Part shown: positions 1-7,290 of the stretch, piece by piece
Numbering within the stretch: position 1 is the first letter of the stretch
How the letters are laid out: each line of letters opens with the position of its first letter
From: Actinospineispora eucalypti
Lineage (GTDB): Bacteria > Actinomycetota > Actinomycetes > Mycobacteriales > Pseudonocardiaceae
Length of the DNA: 64,000 bases
NCBI GenBank assembly: GCA_014208095.1
Contig: JACHMT010000001.1
Coordinates: 3,224,001 to 3,288,000 of the forward strand
Direction: 5' to 3'
Translations under genes and position numbers: made by a program
The notes under the pieces: generated by a model
Seen by the model: only the letters and a program-made list of their open reading frames with translations
Databases searched by the model: none
Told to the model about the DNA's origin: nothing

Positions 1-2
1 GC

Positions 3-1826
3 GGCGCCGCGATCCTGCTGGTGCTCGACGCGCTGCGACATCGTGGCCAGGTGGCCGAAGCGGAGCGCGACCGGGTACCGGTGCCGGTACTGGTCACGCT
101 GCAGCAGTGGAGCCCGCGCACCCAGTCGCTGCGGGCATGGCTGGCCGGTCAGCTGTGCGGCGCCTATCCGGGGCTGCTGTCCGGTCGTGGCGGCGAGCGG
201 GACGCGGCGGCGTTGATCGAGTCCGGCCGGATCGCGGTAATCGCCGACGGTCTGGACGAGATCGCCGAGCAGCTGCGGCCGCTGGTGCTGCGCGCGCTCA
301 GTTCGCAGGCCACGTTCCGGCTGGTCCTGCTGGCCAGGAGCGAGGAGATGCTGGGGGCGGCCGAGCAGGCCGTGCTGGACGGGGCGGTCGCGGTCGAGTT
401 GCGGGACGTCGGCCCGGCGGAGGCCGTTGACTACCTGGCCCGCGTCCAGCGCGACCCGCCGCCGCCGAGGTGGCGGGAGCTGCTGGAACGGGTCAGCTCG
501 GAGCCAGACGGTGCGCTGGCCCGCGCGCTGAGCACCCCGCTGATCCTCAGCCTGGTCCGCGACACCTGCCGTGACGACGCGGCCGTGGGTGCGTTGCTGG
601 ACTTGCGCGCCGCCCGAGGTGCGGCCCTGACCCGCGTAGATGTTGAGAATCACTTGCTGGGGCTGGTGCTGCCAGAGGCGTATGCCGAACGGCCCGGCGA
701 GCCGGCGCCGCCGTATCCGCTGCCGTTGGCCCGCCGCACGTTAGGCTGGCTGGCCGCTCGGATGAACCGCGCGGGCACCCGTGACCTCGCCTGGTGGCGG
801 ATACCCGCCTGGACCTCCCCGCTGCCCGGCGTGGTGCTCGTCGGGGTGGCGGCCGCGGTGAGCGTCGGGCTGGGGCTGCTGTGGCTGCCGGCGGAACAGT
901 CGCCGGTGGGGTGGCTGGCGAAGGCCATCCTGGGCGCCGTCGCAGTCGGCGGCGCGTTCGGGGCCTGGCTAGCTCGCCGCCGGATGGGACGGGCGTCGGT
1001 GGTGGCGTCCCCGGCCCGGGGCTCGGCGCTGTCCGAGCCTGCCGCGCAGTTCGTGCTCGGCCTGGTCCTGGGCCTGCTGGTCGTCCGGGGACAGTGGGCG
1101 CTCGGGCACGCCAGCGCCACACCGGGCCGGGGGCTGCTCGCCGATCTGCTGCTGGCGCTGCTCTACGCCGGGGTGTGCTACCTCGCGCAAAGCTTCTTCA
1201 TGCGCCGGGGGCTGCGTCGACACCAGCACAAACACGGCGTCGCGCTACCTATCCCGTGGCGCCGGCTGCGCCGGATGAACCTGTTTAGCGCCATGCCGGG
1301 GTTCTGCGGCGCGATCGGCACAGAGCTCCCGCCCGCCTGGGCGCTGGTGCTGGTGCTGCTGTTCGCGGCGCTTACCAGCCGGGGAGTCATCCGGGGCTTG
1401 GCGCGCGCCATACCCCGCAGCGCGGCCGCCCTGACCCCGCTCGGTCAGTGGCGCTACTTCCGGATCCATTCACTCCTCAGCTGGCCGATGATCGGGATCT
1501 TTGTGGGCGGCTTCGGCCTGCCGAGGCTCGAGTTCGGCATCCTGGGCCTGTTCGGTGACGACCTGTCCGCGCTGCCCCCGGTACTGGTCGCCGGGCTCGC
1601 ACTGGGCCTGGCCCTGGCGGCCGGCGTGTTCCAAGGCTGGGCGACACCACCGAGTTGGCTGACCGCGGTGGCCGCCGTGCAGCTGACGCTGCGCCACCGC
1701 ACGCCACCGGACCTCATGCACTTCCTCGACGACGCCCACCAGCGGGGCGTGCTCCGCGCGGTCGGCCTGATCTACCAGTTCCGACACGCCCGGCTGCAGG
1801 ACCGGCTGGCCACCCACGATCATTGA
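3..1826 (+). CDS. NACHT-family NTPase with C-terminal membrane domain (5' truncated by window)
   Basis: The frame is open from the window edge, so the N-terminus lies outside. The first visible residues (GAAILLVLDAL) read like the helix that follows a P-loop, and a GTG at 21 is only an internal candidate start. About 75 residues on, IAVIADGLDE is a good Walker B of the NACHT type. The region to about residue 235 is helical and typical of actinobacterial STAND/NACHT proteins. From about residue 265 there are six or seven hydrophobic segments (such as VVLVGVAAAVSVGLGLLWL), so the C-terminal half is membrane-embedded. Known relatives are signal-transducing NTPases, some of them in phage defence. 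The trigger and output here cannot be inferred. The NACHT assignment is firm; the role is not. Confidence 0.8.
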   Translation, partial: GAAILLVLDALRHRGQVAEAERDRVPVPVLVTLQQWSPRTQSLRAWLAGQLCGAYPGLLSGRGGERDAAALIESGRIAVIADGLDEIAEQLRPLVLRALSSQATFRLVLLARSEEMLGAAEQAVLDGAVAVELRDVGPAEAVDYLARVQRDPPPPRWRELLERVSSEPDGALARALSTPLILSLVRDTCRDDAAVGALLDLRAARGAALTRVDVENHLLGLVLPEAYAERPGEPAPPYPLPLARRTLGWLAARMNRAGTRDLAWWRIPAWTSPLPGVVLVGVAAAVSVGLGLLWLPAEQSPVGWLAKAILGAVAVGGAFGAWLARRRMGRASVVASPARGSALSEPAAQFVLGLVLGLLVVRGQWALGHASATPGRGLLADLLLALLYAGVCYLAQSFFMRRGLRRHQHKHGVALPIPWRRLRRMNLFSAMPGFCGAIGTELPPAWALVLVLLFAALTSRGVIRGLARAIPRSAAALTPLGQWRYFRIHSLLSWPMIGIFVGGFGLPRLEFGILGLFGDDLSALPPVLVAGLALGLALAAGVFQGWATPPSWLTAVAAVQLTLRHRTPPDLMHFLDDAHQRGVLRAVGLIYQFRHARLQDRLATHDH

Positions 1827-2061
1827 CCCGGGAAGCCCGGGCGTTCGCCTGCCCCCGGCCCGCGTCGAGTTGCCCACAGGTCGGAACCCGACGGGGCCGA
1901 TCTACCACCACAAACGCAAGCCCATCAACACGCACCCGAGCACCACGTTCGCCGCCCTCGCGGTTCGTCGCCACCTCGAGAACCGCACAGGGTGGGTGCG
2001 CACTTCGTGCCCACCCACCCGCCCGCTCACCACCCCCGGGGGCGCGCATTAGAGGGCTCGG
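1827..2061. other. Intergenic, no gene; carries first copy of a 16-bp repeat
   Basis: No convincing gene lies between the convergent NACHT and CBS genes. GCCGATCTACCACCAC at 1896-1911 recurs exactly at 2868-2883, just after a purine-rich AAAGGAG upstream of the small membrane protein. A 60-codon open frame at 1870-2052 has no recognisable features. Confidence 0.5.
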
Positions 2062-2493
2062 CTAGCTGGCGGCCTGTTGTTCCCCGGCAGGCAGGCGCGG
2101 ATCGGCCGAGGTGGCGCGGCGGCGGTGCAGCACCCGGAGCAGGTCCCGGCGGGAGATGACCCCGACCAGCCGACCGTGGCTGATCACCGGCATCACCCGC
2201 ACACCAGCGGTGATCATCTGATGCTCGACCAGATCCAGCGGGGTGTCGTCGTAGACGAACCGGACATCGGTGCTCATCACCCCGCCGACCGTGCGCGGCC
2301 GGCTGAGAGGGCGCCCGGCCAGCGGGTCGGTCAACAGGTCCGAGTCGCTGACGATCCCGACCAGTCGCTGATGATCATCGATCACCGGCATCGCGGTGTA
2401 GCCGTACTTGGCCAGCAAACGGCCGGCGTCTTCGATACGCCAGCTTTCCTCGGCCACCAAAACGGGGTGGCTCATCACATCACGCGCGCGCAT
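2062..2493 (-). CDS. Tandem CBS-domain protein (Hrp1-like)
   Basis: A 143-residue protein made of two CBS domains (about residues 7-60 and 72-126). Typical features include DVMSHPV, AMPVIDD and LVGIVSDSDLL in the first and GGVMSTDVRF and LVGVISRRDLL in the second. CBS pairs bind adenine nucleotides or related ligands; short stand-alone versions in actinobacteria are often hypoxia- or stress-induced, like the DosR-regulated Hrp1 of Mycobacterium. Two ATG codons are adjacent. The second (2493) is preferred because GGGAG lies 7 bases upstream of it, against 4 for the first. The neighbouring small stress-type genes fit a dormancy or stress role, which is inference. Confidence 0.85.
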   Translation of the reverse strand: MRARDVMSHPVLVAEESWRIEDAGRLLAKYGYTAMPVIDDHQRLVGIVSDSDLLTDPLAGRPLSRPRTVGGVMSTDVRFVYDDTPLDLVEHQMITAGVRVMPVISHGRLVGVISRRDLLRVLHRRRATSADPRLPAGEQQAAS

Positions 2494-2638
2494 CATCGCG
2501 CTCCCTCACCCAGACCCCGCATATCGCCACACGATCGGCGTATCACCAGGTATACACCCGCAACCGAGCGCACGTGACCGGCTGATCACCGATCAGCCAG
2601 CCCTGTCAGCGGGCGCGCGGCCCGCGTCCCCGGGCGCC

Positions 2639-2761
2639 ATGTCCTGGATCATCGATCGCGGCGGGATCGCGGTGTACTGCGCCCACGAACAGGTGCTCGT
2701 GGCCGCCGCCGTCCCCACGGACAGGCTGGTCGCCCTGGCCCAGCGTCTCCCGATGGAATAG
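2639..2761 (+). CDS. Possible small ORF, 40 aa, unknown
   Basis: ATG at 2639 opens a 40-codon frame beginning MSWIIDRGGIAVYCAHEQ with protein-like composition. No clear Shine-Dalgarno sequence or homology is visible. It may be a fragment of a larger lost gene. It lies directly before the start candidate of the next membrane protein. Confidence 0.25.
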   Translation: MSWIIDRGGIAVYCAHEQVLVAAAVPTDRLVALAQRLPME

Positions 2762-2767
2762 CCCCGA

Positions 2768-3343
2768 GTGCGGGCGCAATCACCGGCGCGCTCGCGGCGT
2801 CTTCACTACCGACACCCCCCGGCCCGGACACCGGGTACGCGGCGAGAGTGTCCCGGGAAGCAAAGGAGCCGATCTACCACCACCGCCCACTGCGGCGCGA
2901 CCAGCACCCGCATCATCAACGGAGCGATCGCCGGACTCGTCGGCGGCGTGGTGTTCGGCATCGTCATGGTCATGACCATGGCCATGACCGGCATGCTGCC
3001 CATGGTCGGAATGCTCATCGGCATGGACAACGCGGCGGTCGGACTCGCCGTGCACCTGGTCAACTCCGCAGTCATCGGCGCCCTGTTCGCCCTGCTCACC
3101 ACCCGCCCGACCAGCCAGATCGGACCACTGCTCGGCACGGGCCTCGGCTACGGCTTCGCCTGGTGGGTTCTTGGCGCACTGCTGATCATGCCCCTGTGGT
3201 TGAGCGTGACCGCCGAACCCGCGATGCGAGACATGATCTTCCAAGTTGGCCCCGCACAGTGGTGGAGCCTCGCCGGGCATCTGCTCTACGACCTACTCAC
3301 CGCCGATGTCCTCTACGGCCTCAGCCGCCGCGCCACCTCCTGA
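2768..3343 (+). CDS. Small multi-pass membrane protein, start uncertain
   Basis: From about codon 50 the protein looks real: INGAIAGLVGGVVFGIVMVM and three more hydrophobic segments, with Met-rich stretches (MTGMLPMVGMLIGMD), a VHLVNSAVIGALFALL helix, a YGFAWWVLGALLIMPLW helix and a closing GHLLYDLLTADVLYGLS. This pattern is known from conserved actinobacterial membrane proteins of unknown function. The first ~45 codons from GTG 2768 are Arg/Pro-rich and unlike coding sequence. A good AAAGGAG at 2861-2867 has no in-frame ATG/GTG/TTG behind it, so either translation starts unusually or a small indel has disrupted the 5' end. Confidence 0.6.
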   Translation: MRAQSPARSRRLHYRHPPARTPGTRRECPGKQRSRSTTTAHCGATSTRIINGAIAGLVGGVVFGIVMVMTMAMTGMLPMVGMLIGMDNAAVGLAVHLVNSAVIGALFALLTTRPTSQIGPLLGTGLGYGFAWWVLGALLIMPLWLSVTAEPAMRDMIFQVGPAQWWSLAGHLLYDLLTADVLYGLSRRATS

Positions 3344-3883
3344 GCCGCCCACCGGTGACCGCCCGCCCCGATCGGGCCGGCCAACCCCGTGTCGGCGGAA
3401 CCCCGGGTGTTCCCATACCACATCCCCGACAGGCGTCGTCACCTGAACGTGCGGTTGCGGCGTCGCACGGCGATTGAGACCCAGCAAACGACTATCCCGC
3501 TGCCTTAGATGAGCATCACCCGGTAGGGAGTCGCGGGGCTCAAGGAGGTCGTCGCCCAGGGGGTCGGGGGACATATGCCTTGGGCGACGACCCTCCCTCG
3601 AACGCCGCATCGAGCGGCGACACGACACAATACACTCCACTCGACGGTCGATGTGATTGTGGAACTGATCGCGTCGCGGGCACGCGTCGAGCCACCAGCC
3701 CAGCGCATGAGTCGGCGGCCGCCCGCCAGCCCGCGGGGCCTATTTGGCGGTAACGGTGATCGCTAAATCGGCCTAGCGTTGGGGTTCGCCCACGACGTCG
3801 CGTGCCGCCGTGACGAGGGCGGCGGCGGGCGTGGGCGGGACCTGACATCTGTGCGCTCCCCAGGAGCGGAAGGGGTGGTGTCG
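3344..3883. other. 540-bp gene-free stretch with a long inverted repeat
   Basis: No credible gene. The notable element is an inverted repeat with arms at 3548-3561 and 3578-3591 (13 of 14 pairs, 16-base loop). Open frames across it have shadow-like composition. Confidence 0.5.
3548..3591. repeat. Inverted repeat, 14-bp arms
   Basis: GTCGTCGCCCAGGG at 3548-3561 pairs with CCTTGGGCGACGAC at 3578-3591 with one mismatch. No T-run follows on either side, so it is not a classical intrinsic terminator. It may be an operator or a folded RNA element. Confidence 0.6.
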
Positions 3884-4051
3884 ATGAACATCACCGAACC
3901 GGGGACGATGTCGGCTCCGCGCATTCGTGCCCACGCCATGGTGCGGGTGTGCGGCCGGCCGGATAAGTGTGGCGTCGCGCGGTTGCGTACCGAGTTGGCC
4001 GGCTGGCGCGCGGCCGGCGCGATCGATGTGACCTGCACTTGTCCGGCGTGA
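3884..4051 (+). CDS. Small protein, 55 aa, unknown; coupled to next ORF
   Basis: ATG 3884 follows a GAAGGGGTGG purine stretch and gives a 55-residue protein ending VTCTCPA. It has four cysteines (CGRPDKCG in the middle, CTC at the end), so metal or redox chemistry is possible. Its TGA overlaps the GTG start of the next small gene (GTGA), which supports both as translated. No family recognised. Confidence 0.5.
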   Translation: MNITEPGTMSAPRIRAHAMVRVCGRPDKCGVARLRTELAGWRAAGAIDVTCTCPA

Positions 4052-4260
4052 GCGGGTATGACTCGGACTTGGCCCGCATGCTGGCGTGGGCGCAACGCCA
4101 GCCGCACGGCAACGGGGGTGACCTGCTGATCACCGGCGCTGACCGGCGGCTGTGCGCCGAGCTGCACGACGCGGTGACCGAGCTGCGGACCATGCCCGGC
4201 TGGCACGATGACTGGCCGGGCCAGCTGACCTACCGGTCAGAAACGGCGGACCAGCCCTAA
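4048..4260 (+). CDS. Small protein, 70 aa, unknown
   Basis: GTG 4048 overlaps the stop of the preceding 55-aa gene. The product begins MSGYDSDLARMLAWAQRQ and contains GGDLLITGADRRLCAELHD, which looks like a compact soluble protein. No family recognised. The translational coupling to its partner is the best evidence that it is a gene. Confidence 0.5.
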   Translation: MSGYDSDLARMLAWAQRQPHGNGGDLLITGADRRLCAELHDAVTELRTMPGWHDDWPGQLTYRSETADQP

Positions 4261-4332
4261 CCGGCGGCGCGGCCCGGGTGGCCCGCGCTGGACACCGTAG
4301 GCGCGATGGGAACCCCCCCGTCGGCGTGATCA

Positions 4333-4346
4333 GGGCCGCCCGGCCC
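4333..4346. promoter_or_regulatory. 5-4-5 dyad resembling a GC-rich DosR-type box
   Basis: GGGCC-GCCC-GGCCC lies about 35 bases before the SHOCT gene. It has the same 5-4-5 geometry as the clear DosR box at 16897 but lacks the AT core, so this is only a suggestion. Such dyads also arise by chance in DNA this rich in GC. Confidence 0.25.
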
Positions 4347-4380
4347 ACGGTAGCGCCTGAGTGGAACGGAGCTGTCGGAC

Positions 4381-4647
4381 ATGCGGGACTCGATGATGAT
4401 GGGCATGTGGCTGTGGGGCGCGTTGGGGCTGCTCGTGCTTCTGGCTGTCCTCGGCCTGCTCGTGTTAGCGGGTGTGTGGCTGCTGCGCCAACTGCGCGCG
4501 GATCGATCACCAGCGGCCCCGAACCCAGCCACCAACGCGGTCGCGGAGCGCGATCCGGCGTTGGACGCGTTGCGCCGCCGCTACGCCCTCGGCGAGATCG
4601 ACGCCGAGGAATACCAACAACGCCGCAACGTCCTCAACCAGCGATAA
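4381..4647 (+). CDS. SHOCT-domain membrane protein
   Basis: An 88-residue protein. An N-terminal transmembrane helix (about residues 9-34, WGALGLLVLLAVLGLLVLAG) is followed by a basic linker, then a C-terminal SHOCT motif from about residue 60 (DALRRRYALGEIDAEEYQ). SHOCT domains are short C-terminal oligomerisation modules found on many bacterial membrane proteins. ATG 4381 follows ACGGAG. Its position among CBS and SPW genes suggests a stress-associated envelope role (inference). Confidence 0.8.
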   Translation: MRDSMMMGMWLWGALGLLVLLAVLGLLVLAGVWLLRQLRADRSPAAPNPATNAVAERDPALDALRRRYALGEIDAEEYQQRRNVLNQR

Positions 4648-4686
4648 CCAGCGCCTCCGCTCACCAGCGACCCGCGGTCCGTGCTG

Positions 4687-4848
4687 TCATTCGTCAGTGT
4701 CCAGGTTGTTTCCCTGCTCCTGCTCAGCAGGAGCGCCGGAATTAAGCGACTCTTGAACGTCGGTCTCGATCTCGTCGTCTGGCATGTCGGCCCAGCGGTT
4801 GAGGCCGCCGAACCTGAGCTCGCGCCGCGGTTGCTGGCCGTCAGCCAC
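4687..4848 (-). CDS. Small acidic protein, 53 aa, RWADM family (paralogue of 15151-15270)
   Basis: GTG 4848, preceded by GAGGTGGC, gives a 53-residue acidic protein. Its core LNRWADMPDDEIETDVQ matches LKRWADMSENEIENDAQ in the 39-aa protein at 15151-15270. Both have a polar N-terminus with an R-R-E-L or D-R-E-L element just before the core. The upstream DNA of the two genes is also conserved: AGGGGGTTT-n-CGAGCG and GCAATGATCTTG lie 52-54 bp apart in both. Conservation of core residues and leader supports a real family of short proteins; function unknown. This copy has a longer, Gln/Glu-rich tail. Confidence 0.65.
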   Translation of the reverse strand: MADGQQPRRELRFGGLNRWADMPDDEIETDVQESLNSGAPAEQEQGNNLDTDE

Positions 4849-5170
4849 AGCGTGAGCCACCTCGTTGTCTGAAGACGACCACCCAGGGGGGTCACGCGTC
4901 GCGGTAAGGACACCCGCGAACAGGGGGTTTGCGAGCGAAGCGGGCGCCGTAGTGAGCGACAGCCGAAGAACCAGCGCAATGATCTTGATACGTGTGCGCC
5001 AACCGCGTCTTCCGAGGTTTGATCACCGAGCGATCCACGGGTGTGAGGTCGGCCAAACACCGCCGCGACACCGGCTCAGCGCCACCCTCGCGGGGCTACC
5101 GGTGGGCCGCCTCGGTGTGACCGGGGCGGCCCGACGGTGAGCGAGCCGGCCAGCGGGAGCCAACGGAGCG
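4849..5170. promoter_or_regulatory. Leader/promoter region shared with the paralogue at 15.3 kb
   Basis: No gene. AGGGGGTTTGCGAGCG (4922-4937) and GCAATGATCTTG (4976-4987) recur upstream of the 15151-15270 gene in the same order and nearly the same spacing. They are likely promoter or leader elements for the minus-strand small gene. Confidence 0.45.
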
Positions 5171-5644
5171 TTAGCCGCCGGAGCGCCGGGGGCGTGCGCC
5201 GGCCAGCCGGCCGGATCCGGTGCCGAGCATGGCCAGCCCACACAGCAGCGCCACGGCGCCGGCGACGACGTTACTCAACGCCGTGCCGAGGGTCACCGGC
5301 CCGATCACGAACACCGACACGATCATCCAGGCGCCCAGTACGGGGCAGACCCACGCGGCGCGGTGCGTGGCGCCATAAGCGCTGGCGAAGCTGAACCCCA
5401 ACACCGCGATCGCCAAACCGACGACCATGTTGTTGGTGCTCAGTGACTCACCGAAGGCGAACATCGCCGGCGCGATCGCCAGGTACAGGCCGGCCAGGAT
5501 GATCAGTCCGTCGGTCAGTTGCCCCATCGGTGTTTCGGCGGCGTCCTCGTAGCGCTGCCGCAGTTGATCGTGCGCGTGTTGGACCTCGGCCAGATCGGGG
5601 TGCTCGGCCATGGGCGGGGTCGTGGGCGGGTTTTCTGATGTCAT
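5171..5644 (-). CDS. SPW-repeat membrane protein
   Basis: A 157-residue protein. A Pro-rich polar N-terminus (about 1-45) is followed by four transmembrane helices in two similar halves (GLIILAGLYLAIAPAMFAF, MVVGLAIAVLGFSFASAY, CPVLGAWMIVSVFVIGPV, GAVALLCGLAMLGTG). This matches the SPW-repeat architecture, in which a helix pair is duplicated. ATG 5644 is preferred over the in-frame GTG at 5650 because GGAGG lies 9 bases before the ATG and only 3 before the GTG. Family function is unknown. Confidence 0.75.
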   Translation of the reverse strand: MTSENPPTTPPMAEHPDLAEVQHAHDQLRQRYEDAAETPMGQLTDGLIILAGLYLAIAPAMFAFGESLSTNNMVVGLAIAVLGFSFASAYGATHRAAWVCPVLGAWMIVSVFVIGPVTLGTALSNVVAGAVALLCGLAMLGTGSGRLAGARPRRSGG

Positions 5645-5780
5645 CGCCACTCACCTCCAGTGCGAGGATCTTCTCGACCAAAGTGGGCGTGTCCCGGCGT
5701 GCGTGGCTCGCCCAGCCACGTCCACATCCAGGGTCCACCCGCGCATCCCCGGGCGCAATGACCTGGCCACACCCACCACG

Positions 5781-5800
5781 AATGATCATGCATGATCATT
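5781..5800. promoter_or_regulatory. Perfect 20-bp palindrome
   Basis: AATGATCATGCATGATCATT is a perfect 20-bp palindrome and markedly AT-rich against its surroundings. It is operator-like. It lies about 140 bp upstream of the SPW gene and 250 bp before the broken desulfurase gene. Confidence 0.6.
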
Positions 5801-5812
5801 GCCGTAGATCAG

Positions 5813-5870
5813 TTGATCTCCTGTTGATCTTTTCTTGATCTCCGCGCCGGTCCGATGATCTTTCGTGATC
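5813..5870. repeat. Phased TTGATCT/TGATC repeats
   Basis: TTGATCT occurs at 5813, 5824 and 5835, exactly 11 bp apart. TGATC recurs at 5856 and 5866. All five lie close to one face of the helix (steps of 11, 11, 20 and 10). The array begins 13 bp after the 20-bp palindrome. Iteron-like or regulator-binding array; role unknown. Confidence 0.55.
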
Positions 5871-6047
5871 GACACGGAACGTCGCTCCTGATGACGTGGG
5901 TGACCTGGTCGAAGCGCTCCCGGTCCGGGCGCCGCGGACGCGCTTGACGGAAGAGCGACCCCTCCTGGTTCGTGGCCACTCGTTTCTCCTGGCGACAGCG
6001 CGGCCGGGGGTGCGTGGCGTGCCAGGGTGACGGTGCTTGAGTGACGG

Positions 6048-6413
6048 TTGTTGTCGGTGGGGCGCGACCAACTCCACCGCCGGCTCGACGCGTTGCTGCC
6101 CGGCCTTGTCGAGCTGAACGGGCACCCCACCCAACGGCTCCCCGGCACGCTCAACATCAGCATCACCGGCACCCCCGGCCCGCGCACTGCTGACCGGCCC
6201 GCCCGAGATCGCCGCCGCCACCGGGTCGGCCTGCCACGAAGGCAACGACACACCCTCACCCGTGCTCACCGCCATGGGCCTGAGCACCGACCAAGCCACC
6301 AGCGCGCTACAGCTGAGCCTCGGCCGCTGGACCCACCGGGCACGGCGTCGAACACGCCGCCCAACTGATCACCGCCCGTGCTCGGTCACGTCACACCGAT
6401 GCCCACACCTGAA
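6048..6413 (+). pseudogene. Cysteine desulfurase (class V aminotransferase) 3' remnant, frameshifted
   Basis: Three frames in succession give the C-terminus of a NifS/IscS-like enzyme: LVELNGHPTQRLPGTLNIS, then EIAAATGSACHEGNDTPS with AMGLSTDQATSALQLSLGRW, then VEHAAQLITAR. SACHEG is the segment that carries the catalytic-loop cysteine in this family. At least two frameshifts and loss of the N-terminal PLP domain make it non-functional. The stop overlaps the methyltransferase remnant. Confidence 0.75.
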
Positions 6414-6656
6414 CCCGGCCGCGCCACCGCGCCCACCGCGCCCGCCGCGGTGTATGGCGCCAGTGCGGATGCCTACCGCCGATACTGGGCACCCGTCCTG
6501 GACCCACACACCCAGGCACTGCTCGCCGCCCTCCCGGCCGGGCAGGACCGCACCGTGCTCGACATCGGCGCGGGCGCCGGCACCCTCGCGCCCGCGCCGC
6601 GGGCCGCCGGTGGCGCGCCTCGCCAAGCAGTGTCTCGAGTAGCGCCGGGCCGCTGA
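6400..6656 (+). pseudogene. Class I SAM methyltransferase N-terminal remnant
   Basis: Beginning at ATG 6400, the frame encodes YGASADAYRRYWAPVL and then VLDIGAGAGTLAP, a clear SAM-binding motif I. It then degenerates and stops after about 85 codons, where a full enzyme would have over 200. It overlaps the end of the broken cysteine desulfurase, so both may have formed one lost operon. Confidence 0.65.
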
Positions 6657-6680
6657 CGCGGCCCCGCCGGTGCGGCTCAC

Positions 6681-7217
6681 CTAGAACGGCCAGTGACCGC
6701 CGAAGCGGGTGGCCAGCCGGGAATCCAGGCCGGCGACCCGACCGGCCGGGACAAGGGCCAACAGCAGCAGCGGGAGCAGGTCCTCGGCCGGGTACTCCCA
6801 CAGGTAGAGGTTGGTGTGCCAGAGCATCACCCAGATCGGCCCGATCAGCAGCAACCCGCCCAACGCCGCGAGTCGGGAGAACAGCCCGAAGATGAGTCCG
6901 AGACCCACGGCCAGCTCGGCGGCGGTCAGGAATGGCCCGAACGCTCCCCAGTGGGGTAACACCACCTCACGGTAGAACGCCCCTAGCGGCGTGATCTGGG
7001 TCTTGCTGGAGGCGCCGGTGGCGATTCCCCGCGCCGCGCCCAAGGTGATCAGGTTGCCATCGAAGAACCCCAGGTCGATATGGCCGACATCGAACAGCTT
7101 GGCCAAGCCGTTGGACAGCCAGACGACGCCGGTGAAAATCCGCAACACGGCGAACCCGCTGGCATAGATCGAGGTCGACCTGCCGGCCGAGGCCACTGTG
7201 CTCGTAGTGTCGGTCAT
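6681..7217 (-). CDS. DoxX-family membrane protein
   Basis: A 178-residue integral membrane protein with four helices (about residues 22-40, 95-115, 118-138 and 143-162). An N-terminal VLRIFTGVVWLSNGLAKLF segment and FLTAAELAVGLGLIFGLFSRL are typical of DoxX. DoxX-like proteins take part in quinone-linked thiol or sulfur redox chemistry in some organisms. It follows the radical SAM gene on the same strand by about 73 bp, so it is likely the third gene of the AhpD-like/radical SAM/DoxX operon. Confidence 0.8.
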   Translation of the reverse strand: MTDTTSTVASAGRSTSIYASGFAVLRIFTGVVWLSNGLAKLFDVGHIDLGFFDGNLITLGAARGIATGASSKTQITPLGAFYREVVLPHWGAFGPFLTAAELAVGLGLIFGLFSRLAALGGLLLIGPIWVMLWHTNLYLWEYPAEDLLPLLLLALVPAGRVAGLDSRLATRFGGHWPF

Positions 7218-7290
7218 GACGGTGGCCCTTGGCGCGAGGGGACTACCTGGTTGCGGCGGGAGTGCCCCGACCGGGCACGGATGGTCACGC

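Larger units (their letters stand above)
5645..6047. other. 400-bp gene-free stretch with palindrome and phased TGATC repeats
   Basis: No credible gene; minus-strand open frames here have shadow composition. It contains the perfect palindrome at 5781-5800 and the helically phased repeats at 5813-5870, listed separately. Confidence 0.5.

Noticed and set aside
3575..3766. 63-codon plus-strand ORF inside the inverted-repeat region
   Set aside because: No start signal, and its composition resembles non-coding sequence.
5786..6299. Two overlapping minus-strand ORFs of 157 and 167 codons
   Set aside because: They are antisense to the recognisable cysteine desulfurase remnant and span the palindrome/repeat array; composition is shadow-like.
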